A stretch of DNA of 64,000 bases from Cupriavidus sp. WGlv3. Lineage in GTDB: Bacteria; Pseudomonadota; Gammaproteobacteria; Burkholderiales; Burkholderiaceae. The DNA is taken from contig NZ_JALHRX010000008.1 in assembly GCF_023952475.1 (NCBI RefSeq), positions 124,001 through 188,000 of the forward strand, written 5' to 3'. The notes beneath the pieces were generated by a model. The model worked only from the letters and a program-made list of their open reading frames with translations. It ran no database searches and was not told the origin of the DNA. Position numbers and translations under genes: made by a program. How positions within the stretch are numbered: position 1 is the first letter of the stretch; every line of letters begins with the position of its first letter. Positions 1 through 7,973 of the stretch are shown here, piece by piece.

Positions 1-206
1 ATCCGCGTCATGCCGTCCAGCCCGATGCCGTGGATGGCAGCGGCGGCGCTGATCTGGCGCGCGTCGCCAACCAGCACGATGCGCGCGATGCCTTCCTGCG
101 TGGCGCGTTGCGCGGCCTGCAGGATGCGCGGGTCATCGGCCTCGCACAGCACGATGCGGCGAGGCGCGGCACGGGCGCGGTCGATGATGCGGAGGATGGG
201 TTTCAT
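1..206 (-). CDS. pta: Phosphate acetyltransferase, N-terminal part (cut by window edge)
   Basis: The reverse strand from 206 reads MKPILRIIDRARAAPRRIVL and continues with CEADDPRILQAAQ, the usual opening of phosphotransacetylases, which convert acetyl phosphate and CoA to acetyl-CoA and phosphate in the cytosol. Only 68 codons are present; the rest lies left of the window. It follows xsc on the same strand after a 128-base gap, the arrangement known for sulfonate degraders, where Pta consumes the acetyl phosphate made by Xsc. The start has no strong Shine-Dalgarno sequence, so it may depend on the upstream transcript. The family call rests on a short N-terminus plus context. Confidence 0.85.
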   Translation of the reverse strand, partial: MKPILRIIDRARAAPRRIVLCEADDPRILQAAQRATQEGIARIVLVGDARQISAAAAIHGIGLDGMTR

Positions 207-269
207 GATGGTTGGCTCGGTAAAACTGAAAAAAGGGCCAGCGTCCCACGCTATGCCCTTGGTGTTCTT

Positions 270-293
270 CCCTCTCCTGCAAGCGGGAGAGGG
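270..293. repeat. Short hairpin repeat between xsc and pta, copy 1
   Basis: CCCTCTCC and GGAGAGGG form a perfect 8-bp stem around an 8-base loop. A close relative in the same orientation, with the same GAGAGGGAGTA right flank, lies at 18834-18857. There is no T-run, so it is more like a dispersed intergenic hairpin than a normal terminator, although it could stabilise the xsc-pta message or reduce pta expression. Confidence 0.6.
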
Positions 294-334
294 AGTATGC
301 CCATCGCAAGCGATGCGCCTGTGCAAGTTCGGAC

Positions 335-2191
335 TCAGACGTAGTCCTTGTACTTGTCCAGATAACGCACCGGCTTGGCCAGCGCATCGCGGCGGAACGG
401 GTCGCCCAGTTCGCGCGTGCACATGATCTCGATGATGGTGGTCTTGCCGTGGTTCATCTGCAGGTCGATGGCGCGCTTCAGTGCCGGGCCCACGTCTTCC
501 AGGCGATCCACCACGATGCCTTCCGCGCCCATCGCCTTGGCGATTTCGGCAAAGCTCTGGTTGTCGAGCTCGCCCGCGACGAAGCGGCGGTTGTAGAAGT
601 CCACCTGGTTCTTCTTCTCCGCGCCCCACTGGCGGTTGTGGAACACCACCGCGGTCACCGGGATGTTGTGGCGCACGCAGGTCATGGTCTCCATCAGGCT
701 CATGCCCCAGGCGCCGTCACCGGCGTACGACACGGCCGGGCGGTGCGGTGCCGCGACCTTGGCGCCGATGATGGTGGGGAAGGCGTAGCCGCAGTTGCCC
801 CAGCTCATCGCCGCGAAGAAGCTGCGCGGCTTCTCGAAGCGCAGGTAGCTGTTGGCCACCGAGTTGATGTTGCCGATGTCGGTGGACACCATCACGTCCG
901 CCGGCATGGCCTTTTCCAGCTCGCGCAGCACCTGGCGCGGATGCAGGTAGTGGCCGCCGGTGGGCGTGCGCTCGTTCTTCTGCTCTTCGATCATGTCGAG
1001 CGAGTACGGGTCGCGCTCGTGCGTCCAGTCGTCCAGCTCCTTCTCCCACGCTGCCTTCTCGTTGGCGATTTCGGTGGCGCGACCGTCGCGGGTCGCGTCA
1101 CAGGCGAGCGTGCGGCCGGCCAGGCGCTGGGTCAGCGCGATCGCGGCGGCCTTGGCGTCGCCGCAGATGCCGACCGAAATCTTCTTCACCAGGCCCAGCA
1201 TCTTGTGGTCGGCGTCGATCTGGATGATCTTGGCGGTCTTGGGCCAGTAGTCCATGCCGTGCTGCGGCAGCGTGCCGAACGGCCCCAGGCGCGAGCCCAG
1301 CGCCACCACCACGTCGGCGCGCGAGATCAGCTTCATCGCCGCCTTCGAGCCCTGGTAGCCCAGCGGGCCGCACCACAGCGGGTGGCTGGCGGGGAACGAA
1401 TCGTTGTGCAGATAGCTGTTGACCACCGGGGCGCCCAGGCGCTCGGCCAGCGCCTTGCATTCTTCGATGGCATCGGCCATCACCACGCCGCCACCCGAGA
1501 TGATCACCGGGAACTTGGCATTGGCCAGCAGCTCGGCCGCTTCATTCAGGCTCTGCTCGCCGCCGGGGCCGCGATCGAGGTTCTGCGGCTTGGGGATCTC
1601 GGCGGTGATCTTGCCGTAGAAGTGGTCGCGCGGGATGTTCAGCTGGGTCGGGCCCATTTCGGCCTTGGCGCGGTCGAAGCAGCGTGCGGTGAACTCCGCC
1701 ATGCGCGCCGGGTTGGTGACGTGGCCCTGGTACTTGGTGAACTCCTGGAACATCGGCAGCTGGTTGGCTTCCTGGAAGCCGCCCAGGCCGATGCCCATGG
1801 TGCCGGCTTCGGGGGTGACGATCACCACGGGGCTGTGGGCCCAGTAGGCGGCGGCGATCGAGGTCACGCAGTTGGAGATGCCGGGGCCGTTCTGACCGAT
1901 CACCACGCCGTGGCGGCCCGACACGCGGGCGTAGCCGTCGGCCATGTGGCCGGCGCCTTGCTCGTGCACCACCGGAATCAGGCGGATGCCGGCCGGCGCA
2001 AAGATGTCCATCGCGTCCATGAAGGCCGAGCCCATGATGCCGAACATGTCGGTCACGCCGTTGGCGGCCATCGTTTCGACGAAGGCTTCCGACGGGGTCA
2101 TGGTCTGCGGGCCAGCCGGAACCTGACTGTCCTTCGCGGCGGCCGAGCCACCGGAAACGGCGGGCTGCTGGGTGGTTTCGAGGTCGCGCAT
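335..2191 (-). CDS. xsc: Sulfoacetaldehyde acetyltransferase
   Basis: Thiamine-diphosphate enzyme that converts sulfoacetaldehyde and phosphate to acetyl phosphate and sulfite, the desulfonation step for taurine, isethionate and other C2 sulfonates. The 618-residue product has the acetolactate-synthase-like fold: HEQGAGHMADGYAR near residues 76-89 with the cofactor-activating glutamate at about 77, and the ThDP/Mg motif GDGAW from about 491 followed by NRQWGAEKKNQ. The start at 2191 is preceded by AGGAGA at good spacing. About 30 Ala/Gln-rich residues precede the usual family start (MTPSEAF, alternative start 2101). The downstream pta gene supports the assignment over a plain acetolactate synthase. 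No taurine or isethionate oxidising gene is visible nearby. Confidence 0.95.
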   Translation of the reverse strand: MRDLETTQQPAVSGGSAAAKDSQVPAGPQTMTPSEAFVETMAANGVTDMFGIMGSAFMDAMDIFAPAGIRLIPVVHEQGAGHMADGYARVSGRHGVVIGQNGPGISNCVTSIAAAYWAHSPVVIVTPEAGTMGIGLGGFQEANQLPMFQEFTKYQGHVTNPARMAEFTARCFDRAKAEMGPTQLNIPRDHFYGKITAEIPKPQNLDRGPGGEQSLNEAAELLANAKFPVIISGGGVVMADAIEECKALAERLGAPVVNSYLHNDSFPASHPLWCGPLGYQGSKAAMKLISRADVVVALGSRLGPFGTLPQHGMDYWPKTAKIIQIDADHKMLGLVKKISVGICGDAKAAAIALTQRLAGRTLACDATRDGRATEIANEKAAWEKELDDWTHERDPYSLDMIEEQKNERTPTGGHYLHPRQVLRELEKAMPADVMVSTDIGNINSVANSYLRFEKPRSFFAAMSWGNCGYAFPTIIGAKVAAPHRPAVSYAGDGAWGMSLMETMTCVRHNIPVTAVVFHNRQWGAEKKNQVDFYNRRFVAGELDNQSFAEIAKAMGAEGIVVDRLEDVGPALKRAIDLQMNHGKTTIIEIMCTRELGDPFRRDALAKPVRYLDKYKDYV

Positions 2192-2234
2192 GGCGGTTGT
2201 CTCCTGATGAGGTGTTATAAAGTGGAACAAGACG

Positions 2235-2296
2235 TTCCGGAAAATTGCTTGTTGGTGGAAATGTAGGCGGGAGACTTCCGTTGGTCAATAGGAAGT
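2235..2296 (-). promoter_or_regulatory. xsc promoter with overlapping operator-like inverted repeats
   Basis: On the reverse strand TTGACC (2288-2283) and TACATT (2265-2260) are separated by exactly 17 bases, a good sigma70 promoter giving a leader of about 60 bases before xsc. The -35 box sits inside a perfect inverted repeat, ACTTCC-N11-GGAAGT (2274-2279 and 2291-2296). A palindrome TTCCGGAA lies at 2235-2242, just after the predicted transcription start. The layout suggests repression or inducer-controlled binding at the -35 region; the regulator is not encoded in the window. Confidence 0.6.
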
Positions 2297-2349
2297 TTTG
2301 GTTTACGGAATGAAATTGATGAAAAATCGAGACAAATAACCAAATGAAG

Positions 2350-2363
2350 TGCCTTATAAGGCA
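2350..2363. promoter_or_regulatory. 14-bp perfect palindrome upstream of xsc
   Basis: TGCCTTATAAGGCA is a perfect palindrome in an AT-rich stretch about 60 bases upstream of the xsc -35 box. A T-run follows on the plus strand, but no plus-strand gene ends there, so an operator (GntR or MarR type) seems likelier than a terminator. The remaining bases from 2364 to 2498 show nothing recognisable. Confidence 0.4.
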
Positions 2364-2498
2364 TTTTTAATTCTGAAATGCGGCAGCCAACGCTGGGCAG
2401 TCGCCGCAGGCCGCAACAAAGGCCCAGCGGTGGCAGTAAAAAATGGGAGGTCGATCAGGTGGAACCGCACGCGAACGGTGCGGCCCGGTGACGGCAGC

Positions 2499-3674
2499 TC
2501 AGTGAATGAAGCCGCCCTTGACGAAGCGCACCGGCTCGGCGTCCATGCGCAGCAATAGCGCAGTCAGGCCGTCGGCCACAGGGGAGGGCGCGCGTGGCGA
2601 GTCGGCGTCAGGACCCGACACGCAGACCAGGTCCGCGTCGGACCACGGCCGGCCAGGCGTGCCTTGGGCGCGCAGCCAGCCGTCGCGGTCGGCCAGCAAC
2701 TGCGTGCCGGCCAGCCGTGCCGGCGCCTGGCCGGAGATCGCCGCGACCGCTTGCCAGGCATGCGCCGAGGCAGCGGTGCAGCCCGCGCGGAAGCGCGGCA
2801 CCTGCGCCGGCGGCCGGCCGTCGGGCGAGACCAGCACGGTCAGGAAGCGGGGATCGTCGAAGGGCAGAGTAGAGGCGCCGTCGACCGCCACCAGCCGCAC
2901 GCGCTGCCCGCCGCGCCATGCGGACAGGACCACCGGCGCGGCGTCGCCGCAACGGACCGCAAGCTCGGGCAGTTGCAGCGGCACCGGCCAGTTGCCTGCG
3001 CTGCCGCTGCCAGCCGACAGCGCCTTCATGTAGTCGATCACGGCCCAGGCCTCGCCGTCGCCAAGCCGGTCGCGGAAGGCCGGCATGGTGGGCTGTCCGA
3101 GCCGGTCGCGCATGCCGGCCAGCACGTGCCAGAACAGCTCGCCATCGGCGCGCCGCGCCAGCAGCGGGCCGGCCAGCGTGGGCGGCCACACCGCCAGGCC
3201 GGCGGCGAGCGGCCCTTCGCCGCGCCCGTCCGTGCCGTGGCAGCCGGCGCAATGCTGCGCATAGACGCGCGCGCCGACGGCAATGGTGTCGACGGAAAAA
3301 CGCGTCGGGCTGGCGTGGAAGCTGGTGGGCGCGGCCGGCACCAACAGCAGCGATACAGTGGGCCATGGCGCCGCCACCAGCGCCAGCGCGCCGGCAGCGA
3401 GCAGCACGCCGCGACGGCGGCGCCAGGCCAGGGCCAACGCCACGGTCAGCACCGCAACGGCAAGGGCGCACAGGGTCAGGCCGAGCTGGCGTGCCAGGCC
3501 CAGGTCGATCAGCAGGGTCTCGCCGGCCACGCGCCTTGCCCATGGCCAGGCGGGCTGGCCGTGGCTGTCGCCGGTCAGGCCCAGCGCATGCCAGAGCGAC
3601 AGCAGGCCGCGCTGCAGCGCCTCGACCAGCACCAGCAACGCATTCAGCCAGGCCTGCGGCGGCGGGCCGCTCAT
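2499..3674 (-). CDS. Membrane-anchored class I cytochrome c in sulfonate transporter operon
   Basis: 391 residues. A hydrophobic N-terminal region contains two likely membrane helices (about 62-84 and 90-112), followed by a cytochrome c domain with CAGCH at 142-146 and a probable distal ligand in TMPAF. A 150-residue C-terminal extension of unknown function follows. The haem domain should face the periplasm and pass electrons to the respiratory chain. The start at 3674 fits the end of the ABC ATPase gene 40 bases upstream; earlier in-frame codons overlap that gene and look non-coding. A cytochrome is an unusual partner for a sulfonate transporter; a role in oxidising sulfite or another released sulfur product is inference only. 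Confidence 0.8.
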   Translation of the reverse strand: MSGPPPQAWLNALLVLVEALQRGLLSLWHALGLTGDSHGQPAWPWARRVAGETLLIDLGLARQLGLTLCALAVAVLTVALALAWRRRRGVLLAAGALALVAAPWPTVSLLLVPAAPTSFHASPTRFSVDTIAVGARVYAQHCAGCHGTDGRGEGPLAAGLAVWPPTLAGPLLARRADGELFWHVLAGMRDRLGQPTMPAFRDRLGDGEAWAVIDYMKALSAGSGSAGNWPVPLQLPELAVRCGDAAPVVLSAWRGGQRVRLVAVDGASTLPFDDPRFLTVLVSPDGRPPAQVPRFRAGCTAASAHAWQAVAAISGQAPARLAGTQLLADRDGWLRAQGTPGRPWSDADLVCVSGPDADSPRAPSPVADGLTALLLRMDAEPVRFVKGGFIH

Positions 3675-3715
3675 CGGGCGGCCCGCGCGGGGAAGTACGG
3701 CGCCATGCCCATCAT
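3671..3715 (-). CDS. Possible 14-residue coupling peptide between ATPase and cytochrome genes
   Basis: The ATPase stop overlaps an ATG (TAATG), opening a 14-codon frame (MMGMAPYFPARAAR). Its TGA stop overlaps the ATG of the cytochrome gene. This stop-start chain would let ribosomes pass from ATPase to cytochrome by translational coupling. The peptide itself matches nothing I recognise and may have no function of its own. Confidence 0.25.
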   Translation of the reverse strand: MMGMAPYFPARAAR

Positions 3716-4572
3716 TACCAGCTGGCGTCGAGTCCCAGGTGGCGCAGCGCCTCATGGCGCAACGCGGTCAGGCGCGGATCGCCGCGATGGCGCGGATAGG
3801 GCAGGTCGACGCGGAGCTCGGCCGCGATGCGCGCCGGGCGCTGGCTGAAAACGATGACGCGCTGCGCCAGGAACAGCGCCTCTTCCACGTCGTGCGTGAC
3901 CAGCAGCGCCGAGAAGCGCGAGCGCTGCCACAGTTCGACCAGGTCGCTCTGCATTGCCAGCCGCGTCAGCGAATCCAGCTTGCCCAGCGGTTCGTCCAGC
4001 ACCAGCAAGCGCGGATCGTTGACCAGCGCGCGCGCCAGCGCCACGCGCTGCGCCATGCCGCCGGACAGCTGGTGCGGGAAGGCGCGCGCGAACGATTCCA
4101 GTCCGACCCGGCGCAACGCGTCGTCGACGCGATGGCGCTGCTGCGCGAGGATGCCCTGCGCCTGCAGCCCGAGCGCGACGTTGTCCCAGACACGGCGCCA
4201 CGGGTACAGCGTGGGATCCTGGAACACCACGATGCGCGACGGGTCCGGGTCGGTAATCGGCGCGCCGTCCTGCAGGATGTCTCCGGACGTCGGCCCCTCC
4301 AGGCCCGCGACCAGCCGCAACAGCGTGGACTTGCCGCAGCCGCTGGGGCCGAGCAGGGCGACGAACTCGCCCGGCGCGACGCTGAGGCCGACCTCGTCGA
4401 GGACCTGCAGCCGCTCGTTGCCATGGCCGAACCAGTGGCTGACCTGCCGGATATCGATACGGGCGCCGGTCGGCACTCCCGCGTCGTCGCTCTCCGCCTG
4501 GCGGGAAAGGGAAGCCTGCTTCGCGCGCGGGAAAGAACCCGCTGCCTTCAACCGCTCGACCACGCTCACCAT
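3715..4572 (-). CDS. ABC transporter ATPase, aliphatic sulfonate/taurine type
   Basis: 285 residues. Walker A GPSGCGKST at 75-83, signature LSGGMAQ at 169-175, Walker B LLVLDEPLG at about 189-197 and switch His at about 227 are all intact. The NitT/TauT family (SsuB/TauB) couples ATP hydrolysis to import of sulfonates, nitrate or related anions. An N-terminal extension of about 38 residues precedes the core. The ATG at 4572 overlaps the permease stop by seven bases (ATGGTGA), so the two are translationally coupled. Substrate is inferred from the neighbouring monooxygenase and binding protein. Confidence 0.92.
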   Translation of the reverse strand: MVSVVERLKAAGSFPRAKQASLSRQAESDDAGVPTGARIDIRQVSHWFGHGNERLQVLDEVGLSVAPGEFVALLGPSGCGKSTLLRLVAGLEGPTSGDILQDGAPITDPDPSRIVVFQDPTLYPWRRVWDNVALGLQAQGILAQQRHRVDDALRRVGLESFARAFPHQLSGGMAQRVALARALVNDPRLLVLDEPLGKLDSLTRLAMQSDLVELWQRSRFSALLVTHDVEEALFLAQRVIVFSQRPARIAAELRVDLPYPRHRGDPRLTALRHEALRHLGLDASW

Positions 4573-5627
4573 TTCACCGTCCCCTTCTGCCACGACAACA
4601 CGCGGTCGCGCGCGGCGAACAGCAGCGTGATCACGCCCGAGAACAGCAGCGCCATCACGATCAGCGCCGCATACATGTTGACGTACGAGGCCCAGCCCTG
4701 GGCCCAGGTCAGGTACCAGCCCAGGCCCGACTTCACGCCCATCATTTCCGCCGTGACCAGCACCGAGAACGAAGCGCCGAGCCCCATGAACAGGCCGACG
4801 AACACCTGCGGCAGCGCCGCCGGGATCGCCACGCGCAGCACCAGGAACCAGCCCGATGCGCCCAGCGTGCGCGCGACGTCGTAATAGCTCTTGTTGACGC
4901 CGGCCACGCCCGACCAGGTCAGCACCGCCACCGGGAACGCCGTGGCCAGCGCAATCAGGAACACTGCCGCGGCATAGCTCGACGGGAAGAAGTAGAAGGT
5001 CAGTGGCAGCAGTGCGGTCGACGGCAACGGCCCCAGCACGCGCAGCACCGGATGCACCCAGTAGCCGATGCGCCGCGACCAGCCGATCGACACCCCAACC
5101 AGGAAGCCCGCGAGACCGCCATACGCGACGCCCAGCCCGAGCAGCTTCAGCGTGTTCAGCGCACTCTCGCCCAGCCGCGGCCAGTCGTCCGCATACACCT
5201 CGATCAGCGCCTGCGGCGGCGCGAAGAACGGCGTGGGCAGGATCGCGGTCTTGGCGGTCAGGATTTCCCAGGCCAACAGCGCGACGGGCAGCGCCACCAG
5301 CCACGGGCCGGCGGTGCGCAACGCCGCCAGCGGACGCTGCGCGGTCCGGGCCCGCTGGCCGGCCAGCGCCACCACGGCGAGCACGGCCGCGCCCACCAGC
5401 GCCGCGATGCCAAGCTCCGCGGTATAGGCCCAGTCGCTGAAGCCCACTGCCTGGTTGGGCCATTGCCATGTCAGCGCACCAAACGCGGCCCACGCCAGCG
5501 CGGCGAGGATGCCGGTGGCCCAGATCGGGCCGGCGTGGCGGGATGTGGCTGCGGTCGCGTATGGTGCGGGCGCCGCGGAGGGCTGGCGCCCGAGGCCTGG
5601 CTCGAGCGCGCTTTGGCTTGTGGTCAT
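4566..5627 (-). CDS. ABC transporter permease, SsuC/TauC type
   Basis: 353-residue inner-membrane protein. After a short cytosolic N-terminus it has two extra hydrophobic segments before the usual permease domain, which runs from about residue 150 and carries the cytoplasmic EAA-like loop (DVARTLGASGWFLVLRVAIP). It forms the channel for the ATPase encoded downstream and the binding protein encoded upstream. The start at 5627 lies four bases after the binding-protein stop. The longer N-terminus is a feature of some NitT/TauT permeases and does not look like a frameshift. Confidence 0.92.
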   Translation of the reverse strand: MTTSQSALEPGLGRQPSAAPAPYATAATSRHAGPIWATGILAALAWAAFGALTWQWPNQAVGFSDWAYTAELGIAALVGAAVLAVVALAGQRARTAQRPLAALRTAGPWLVALPVALLAWEILTAKTAILPTPFFAPPQALIEVYADDWPRLGESALNTLKLLGLGVAYGGLAGFLVGVSIGWSRRIGYWVHPVLRVLGPLPSTALLPLTFYFFPSSYAAAVFLIALATAFPVAVLTWSGVAGVNKSYYDVARTLGASGWFLVLRVAIPAALPQVFVGLFMGLGASFSVLVTAEMMGVKSGLGWYLTWAQGWASYVNMYAALIVMALLFSGVITLLFAARDRVLSWQKGTVKW

Positions 5628-5631
5628 GGCA

Positions 5632-6648
5632 TTACCCCAGCACGTTGGCGTAGACGTGCTGCGCCAGGCGTTTGGCATCGGTGGACTTCTTCAGCACGCC
5701 GATGCGGCGGAAATCGTCGGCGTAGAACGCGATCTCGTCGCGCAGGTCGACACCGGTCGGGTGGTGGCTATAGGTCAGCGTGGCGTAGAGCTTGCGCAGG
5801 TCGTCCGGATTGATCCTGGGCGAGTACCTGGCGAACACCTTCGCGGCCTCGTTGGGATTCTCGTTGACATAGTCGGTGGCCTGCACGATGGCGCGCGCCA
5901 GCGACGTCGCCGCGGGGCGGTCGTTGCGCACCAGTTCGCCGCGCGCGCCGACCACGCAGCAGACCTTGCGCGCGTACTCGCCGGTGAGGTTGGTGGCCAG
6001 TTCTACGTAGGCGCCGTTGGTGCGCTTTTCCAGCAGGTAGAGATTGGGGTCGCCGTCGGCAATGGCCTGGATCTCGCCCTTGTCGACTGCCACGCCTAGC
6101 AGGTCGGCCGGGTACTGGCGCCAGGTGACGTCCTTGTCGGGGTCGATGCCATGCTTGGCCAGCAGTATGGTGAAGAAGTGCTTGCCCGGCGCCGCCAGGT
6201 CGCTGACGCCGACGGTCTTGCCCTTCAGTTGCTGCAGCGTGGTGACGCCCGCGGCCTTCGATCCCACCAGCCGCACGCAGCCGCCGTGCGAGCTGCCAAT
6301 GATCTTGACGTCGAAGCCGGCTTCGAGCGGCTTGAGCCAGCGATGGATCATGCCCACCGCGGCATCGGCCTTGCCGGTGGCGATCGATTCCAGCAGCTGG
6401 TCGGTGGAGCCGCTGTAGTTGATCAGGTCGACCTGCAGGCCGTTCTTCTCGAAGAAACCTTTCTCCTGCGCCACCACCACCGGTGTCAGGCAAAAGGAAT
6501 TCTGGTTCCAGGCAAAGGTCAGCTTGCGCGGCGCCGACCAGGCCTGCCGGCCGAGGATCAGCGCGGGCGCGGCCACTGCCGCGGCGCCGGCAAGCCGCAA
6601 CACGCGGCGTCGGCGCGGGTCGGCATGGTTGCTGTGGTTCTGGCTCAT
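5632..6648 (-). CDS. Sulfonate-type ABC substrate-binding protein with Tat-like signal
   Basis: 338-residue periplasmic binding protein of the NMT1/SsuA-like family. The N-terminus has RRRRVLRLAGAAAVAAPALI, matching a twin-arginine signal. The mature part opens with KLTFAWNQNSFCLTPVVVAQ and has the family pattern GFFEKNGLQVDLI and QLLESIATGKADAAVGM. It should deliver an organosulfur anion to the permease encoded four bases downstream. The start at 6648 leaves 35 bases after the monooxygenase gene, so all four genes are likely one transcript. The ligand is not readable from sequence. Confidence 0.9.
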   Translation of the reverse strand: MSQNHSNHADPRRRRVLRLAGAAAVAAPALILGRQAWSAPRKLTFAWNQNSFCLTPVVVAQEKGFFEKNGLQVDLINYSGSTDQLLESIATGKADAAVGMIHRWLKPLEAGFDVKIIGSSHGGCVRLVGSKAAGVTTLQQLKGKTVGVSDLAAPGKHFFTILLAKHGIDPDKDVTWRQYPADLLGVAVDKGEIQAIADGDPNLYLLEKRTNGAYVELATNLTGEYARKVCCVVGARGELVRNDRPAATSLARAIVQATDYVNENPNEAAKVFARYSPRINPDDLRKLYATLTYSHHPTGVDLRDEIAFYADDFRRIGVLKKSTDAKRLAQHVYANVLG

Positions 6649-6683
6649 GTGGGATTCCCGTCTTCGTGGTGTGATGGGGGCGC

Positions 6684-7781
6684 TCAGGCGGCCTGGCGCT
6701 GCGTGGCTGCCGCGGCGTCGTGCTGCGCCACCAGGGCGCGCACGCGCGGAATCAGCTGGCGGCCGTAGTCGATGGCGTCTTCCAGCGGATCGAAGCCGCG
6801 GATCAGGAAGGTGGTGACGCCCAGCTCGTAGTACGCCAGCAGTGCCTGCGCGACCTGCTCCGGCGTGCCGACCAGCGCGGTGGAGTTGGAGCGCCCGCCG
6901 GTCTCGCGCGCGATCGCGGTCCACAGGCGCTGGTCGACGCGGTCGCCCTGCTCGGCCGCCGCCAGCAGCCGGCGTGCCCCTTCGCTCTGCTGCGGGCCGC
7001 CGCGGCTGTAGCCGGCTTGCACGCGCAGCGCGCGGGTGCGTTCGAGGATGCGGTCGGCACGCGCCCAGGCCTGGTCTTCGGTGTCGGCCAGGATCGGGCG
7101 GAACGATACCGAGAAGCGCACCGTGCGGCCGTGGCGCGCGGCTTCGGCGCGCACGCGCGTAGTCAGCTCGCGCACCTGGTCGAGCGACTCGCCCCACAGC
7201 GCGTAGACGTCGGCATGCTTGCCCGCAACCGCCAGCGCGGCGGGCGAGGCGCCGCCGAAATAGATCGGCACATGCGGCTGCTGCGCGGGCTTGACCTCGG
7301 AGAAGCCCTGGGTAAAGCGGTAGAACTGGCCTTCGTGGTCGAACGGCGTGGTCTCGGTCCAGATGCGGCGCAGGATGTGCAGGTACTCGTCGGTGCGCGC
7401 ATAGCGCTGGTCATGGTCGAGGAAGTCGCCGTCGCGCTGCTGCTCGCTGTCCGAGCCGCCGGAGATGACATGCACGCCCAGGCGGCCGCCGCTGAACTGG
7501 TCGAGCGTGGCGATCTGGCGCGCCGCCAGCGTCGGCGCGGTAAAGCCGGGACGGTGCGCCAGCATGAAGTGGATGCGCTCGGTCACGCTGGCGGCGTAGG
7601 CAATGGTCAGCGTCGCCGACGGACCGGTGGAGTGGTGCGGCACCAGGATGCGGTCGAAGCCGGCCTGCTCATGCGCCTGGGCAAATGCGCGCACGTAGTC
7701 GCGATCGATCACCGGGCCTGACGGGGGATGGATCTCGGACTGCTTCTGGCTCTGGATCATGCCGATGAAATCGACGCTCAT
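6684..7781 (-). CDS. LLM-class FMNH2-dependent monooxygenase (SsuD-like)
   Basis: 365 residues of the bacterial-luciferase-like TIM-barrel family. The SsuD-type patterns are visible: HHSTGPSATLTIAYAASVTE, LAHRPGFTAPTLAARQIATL, and SGGRLGVHVISGGSDSEQQR. Such enzymes use reduced flavin and oxygen to cleave C-S bonds of sulfonates, releasing sulfite and an aldehyde. The start at 7781 follows AGGAGA. It is the first gene of the leftward transporter operon. No flavin reductase gene is present in the cluster, so a reductase from elsewhere would be needed. The substrate may differ from alkanesulfonates. Confidence 0.88.
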   Translation of the reverse strand: MSVDFIGMIQSQKQSEIHPPSGPVIDRDYVRAFAQAHEQAGFDRILVPHHSTGPSATLTIAYAASVTERIHFMLAHRPGFTAPTLAARQIATLDQFSGGRLGVHVISGGSDSEQQRDGDFLDHDQRYARTDEYLHILRRIWTETTPFDHEGQFYRFTQGFSEVKPAQQPHVPIYFGGASPAALAVAGKHADVYALWGESLDQVRELTTRVRAEAARHGRTVRFSVSFRPILADTEDQAWARADRILERTRALRVQAGYSRGGPQQSEGARRLLAAAEQGDRVDQRLWTAIARETGGRSNSTALVGTPEQVAQALLAYYELGVTTFLIRGFDPLEDAIDYGRQLIPRVRALVAQHDAAAATQRQAA

Positions 7782-7862
7782 ATGCGTTCTCCTGGAAGTC
7801 GGTGTCGGTGGATTGGGACTGAGGCAGAAAGTACGACAGCGGCGCGCCTGCGCTAACGAATA

Positions 7863-7896
7863 AAAACGACGCTCCATATTCAATAAGCATCGTTTT
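7863..7896. promoter_or_regulatory. Inverted repeat in the divergent control region of the sulfur island
   Basis: AAAACGA (7863-7869) and TCGTTTT (7890-7896) form a perfect 7-bp inverted repeat with a 20-base AT-rich centre containing CCATATTCAATAAG. It lies midway in the 192-base gap between the divergent monooxygenase and acyl-CoA-dehydrogenase-like genes, well placed to control both. LysR-type sulfur regulators such as CysB or SsuR are candidates, but none is encoded nearby. Confidence 0.45.
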
Positions 7897-7973
7897 CGCC
7901 GGGCGCCGGCGGCGCTACGCTAGGCGGCATTCGGTGCGCGCCGCGCGCTCATTCATTCCCGGAGTCTTGCTTC

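Noticed and set aside
10..426. Overlapping plus-strand frames at the left edge
   Set aside because: The reverse strand carries the recognisable pta start; the plus-strand frames are its antisense and extend through an intergenic hairpin.
449..2266. 605-codon open frame antisense to xsc
   Set aside because: It is an antisense frame of a high-GC3 gene; its translation is His/Ala/Gly/Arg-rich low complexity with no domain, while xsc on the other strand is fully conserved.
2350..2370. TGCCTTATAAGGCA plus T-run as a terminator
   Set aside because: No plus-strand gene ends there, and the stem is only five base pairs if a loop is allowed, so it is listed as an operator candidate instead.
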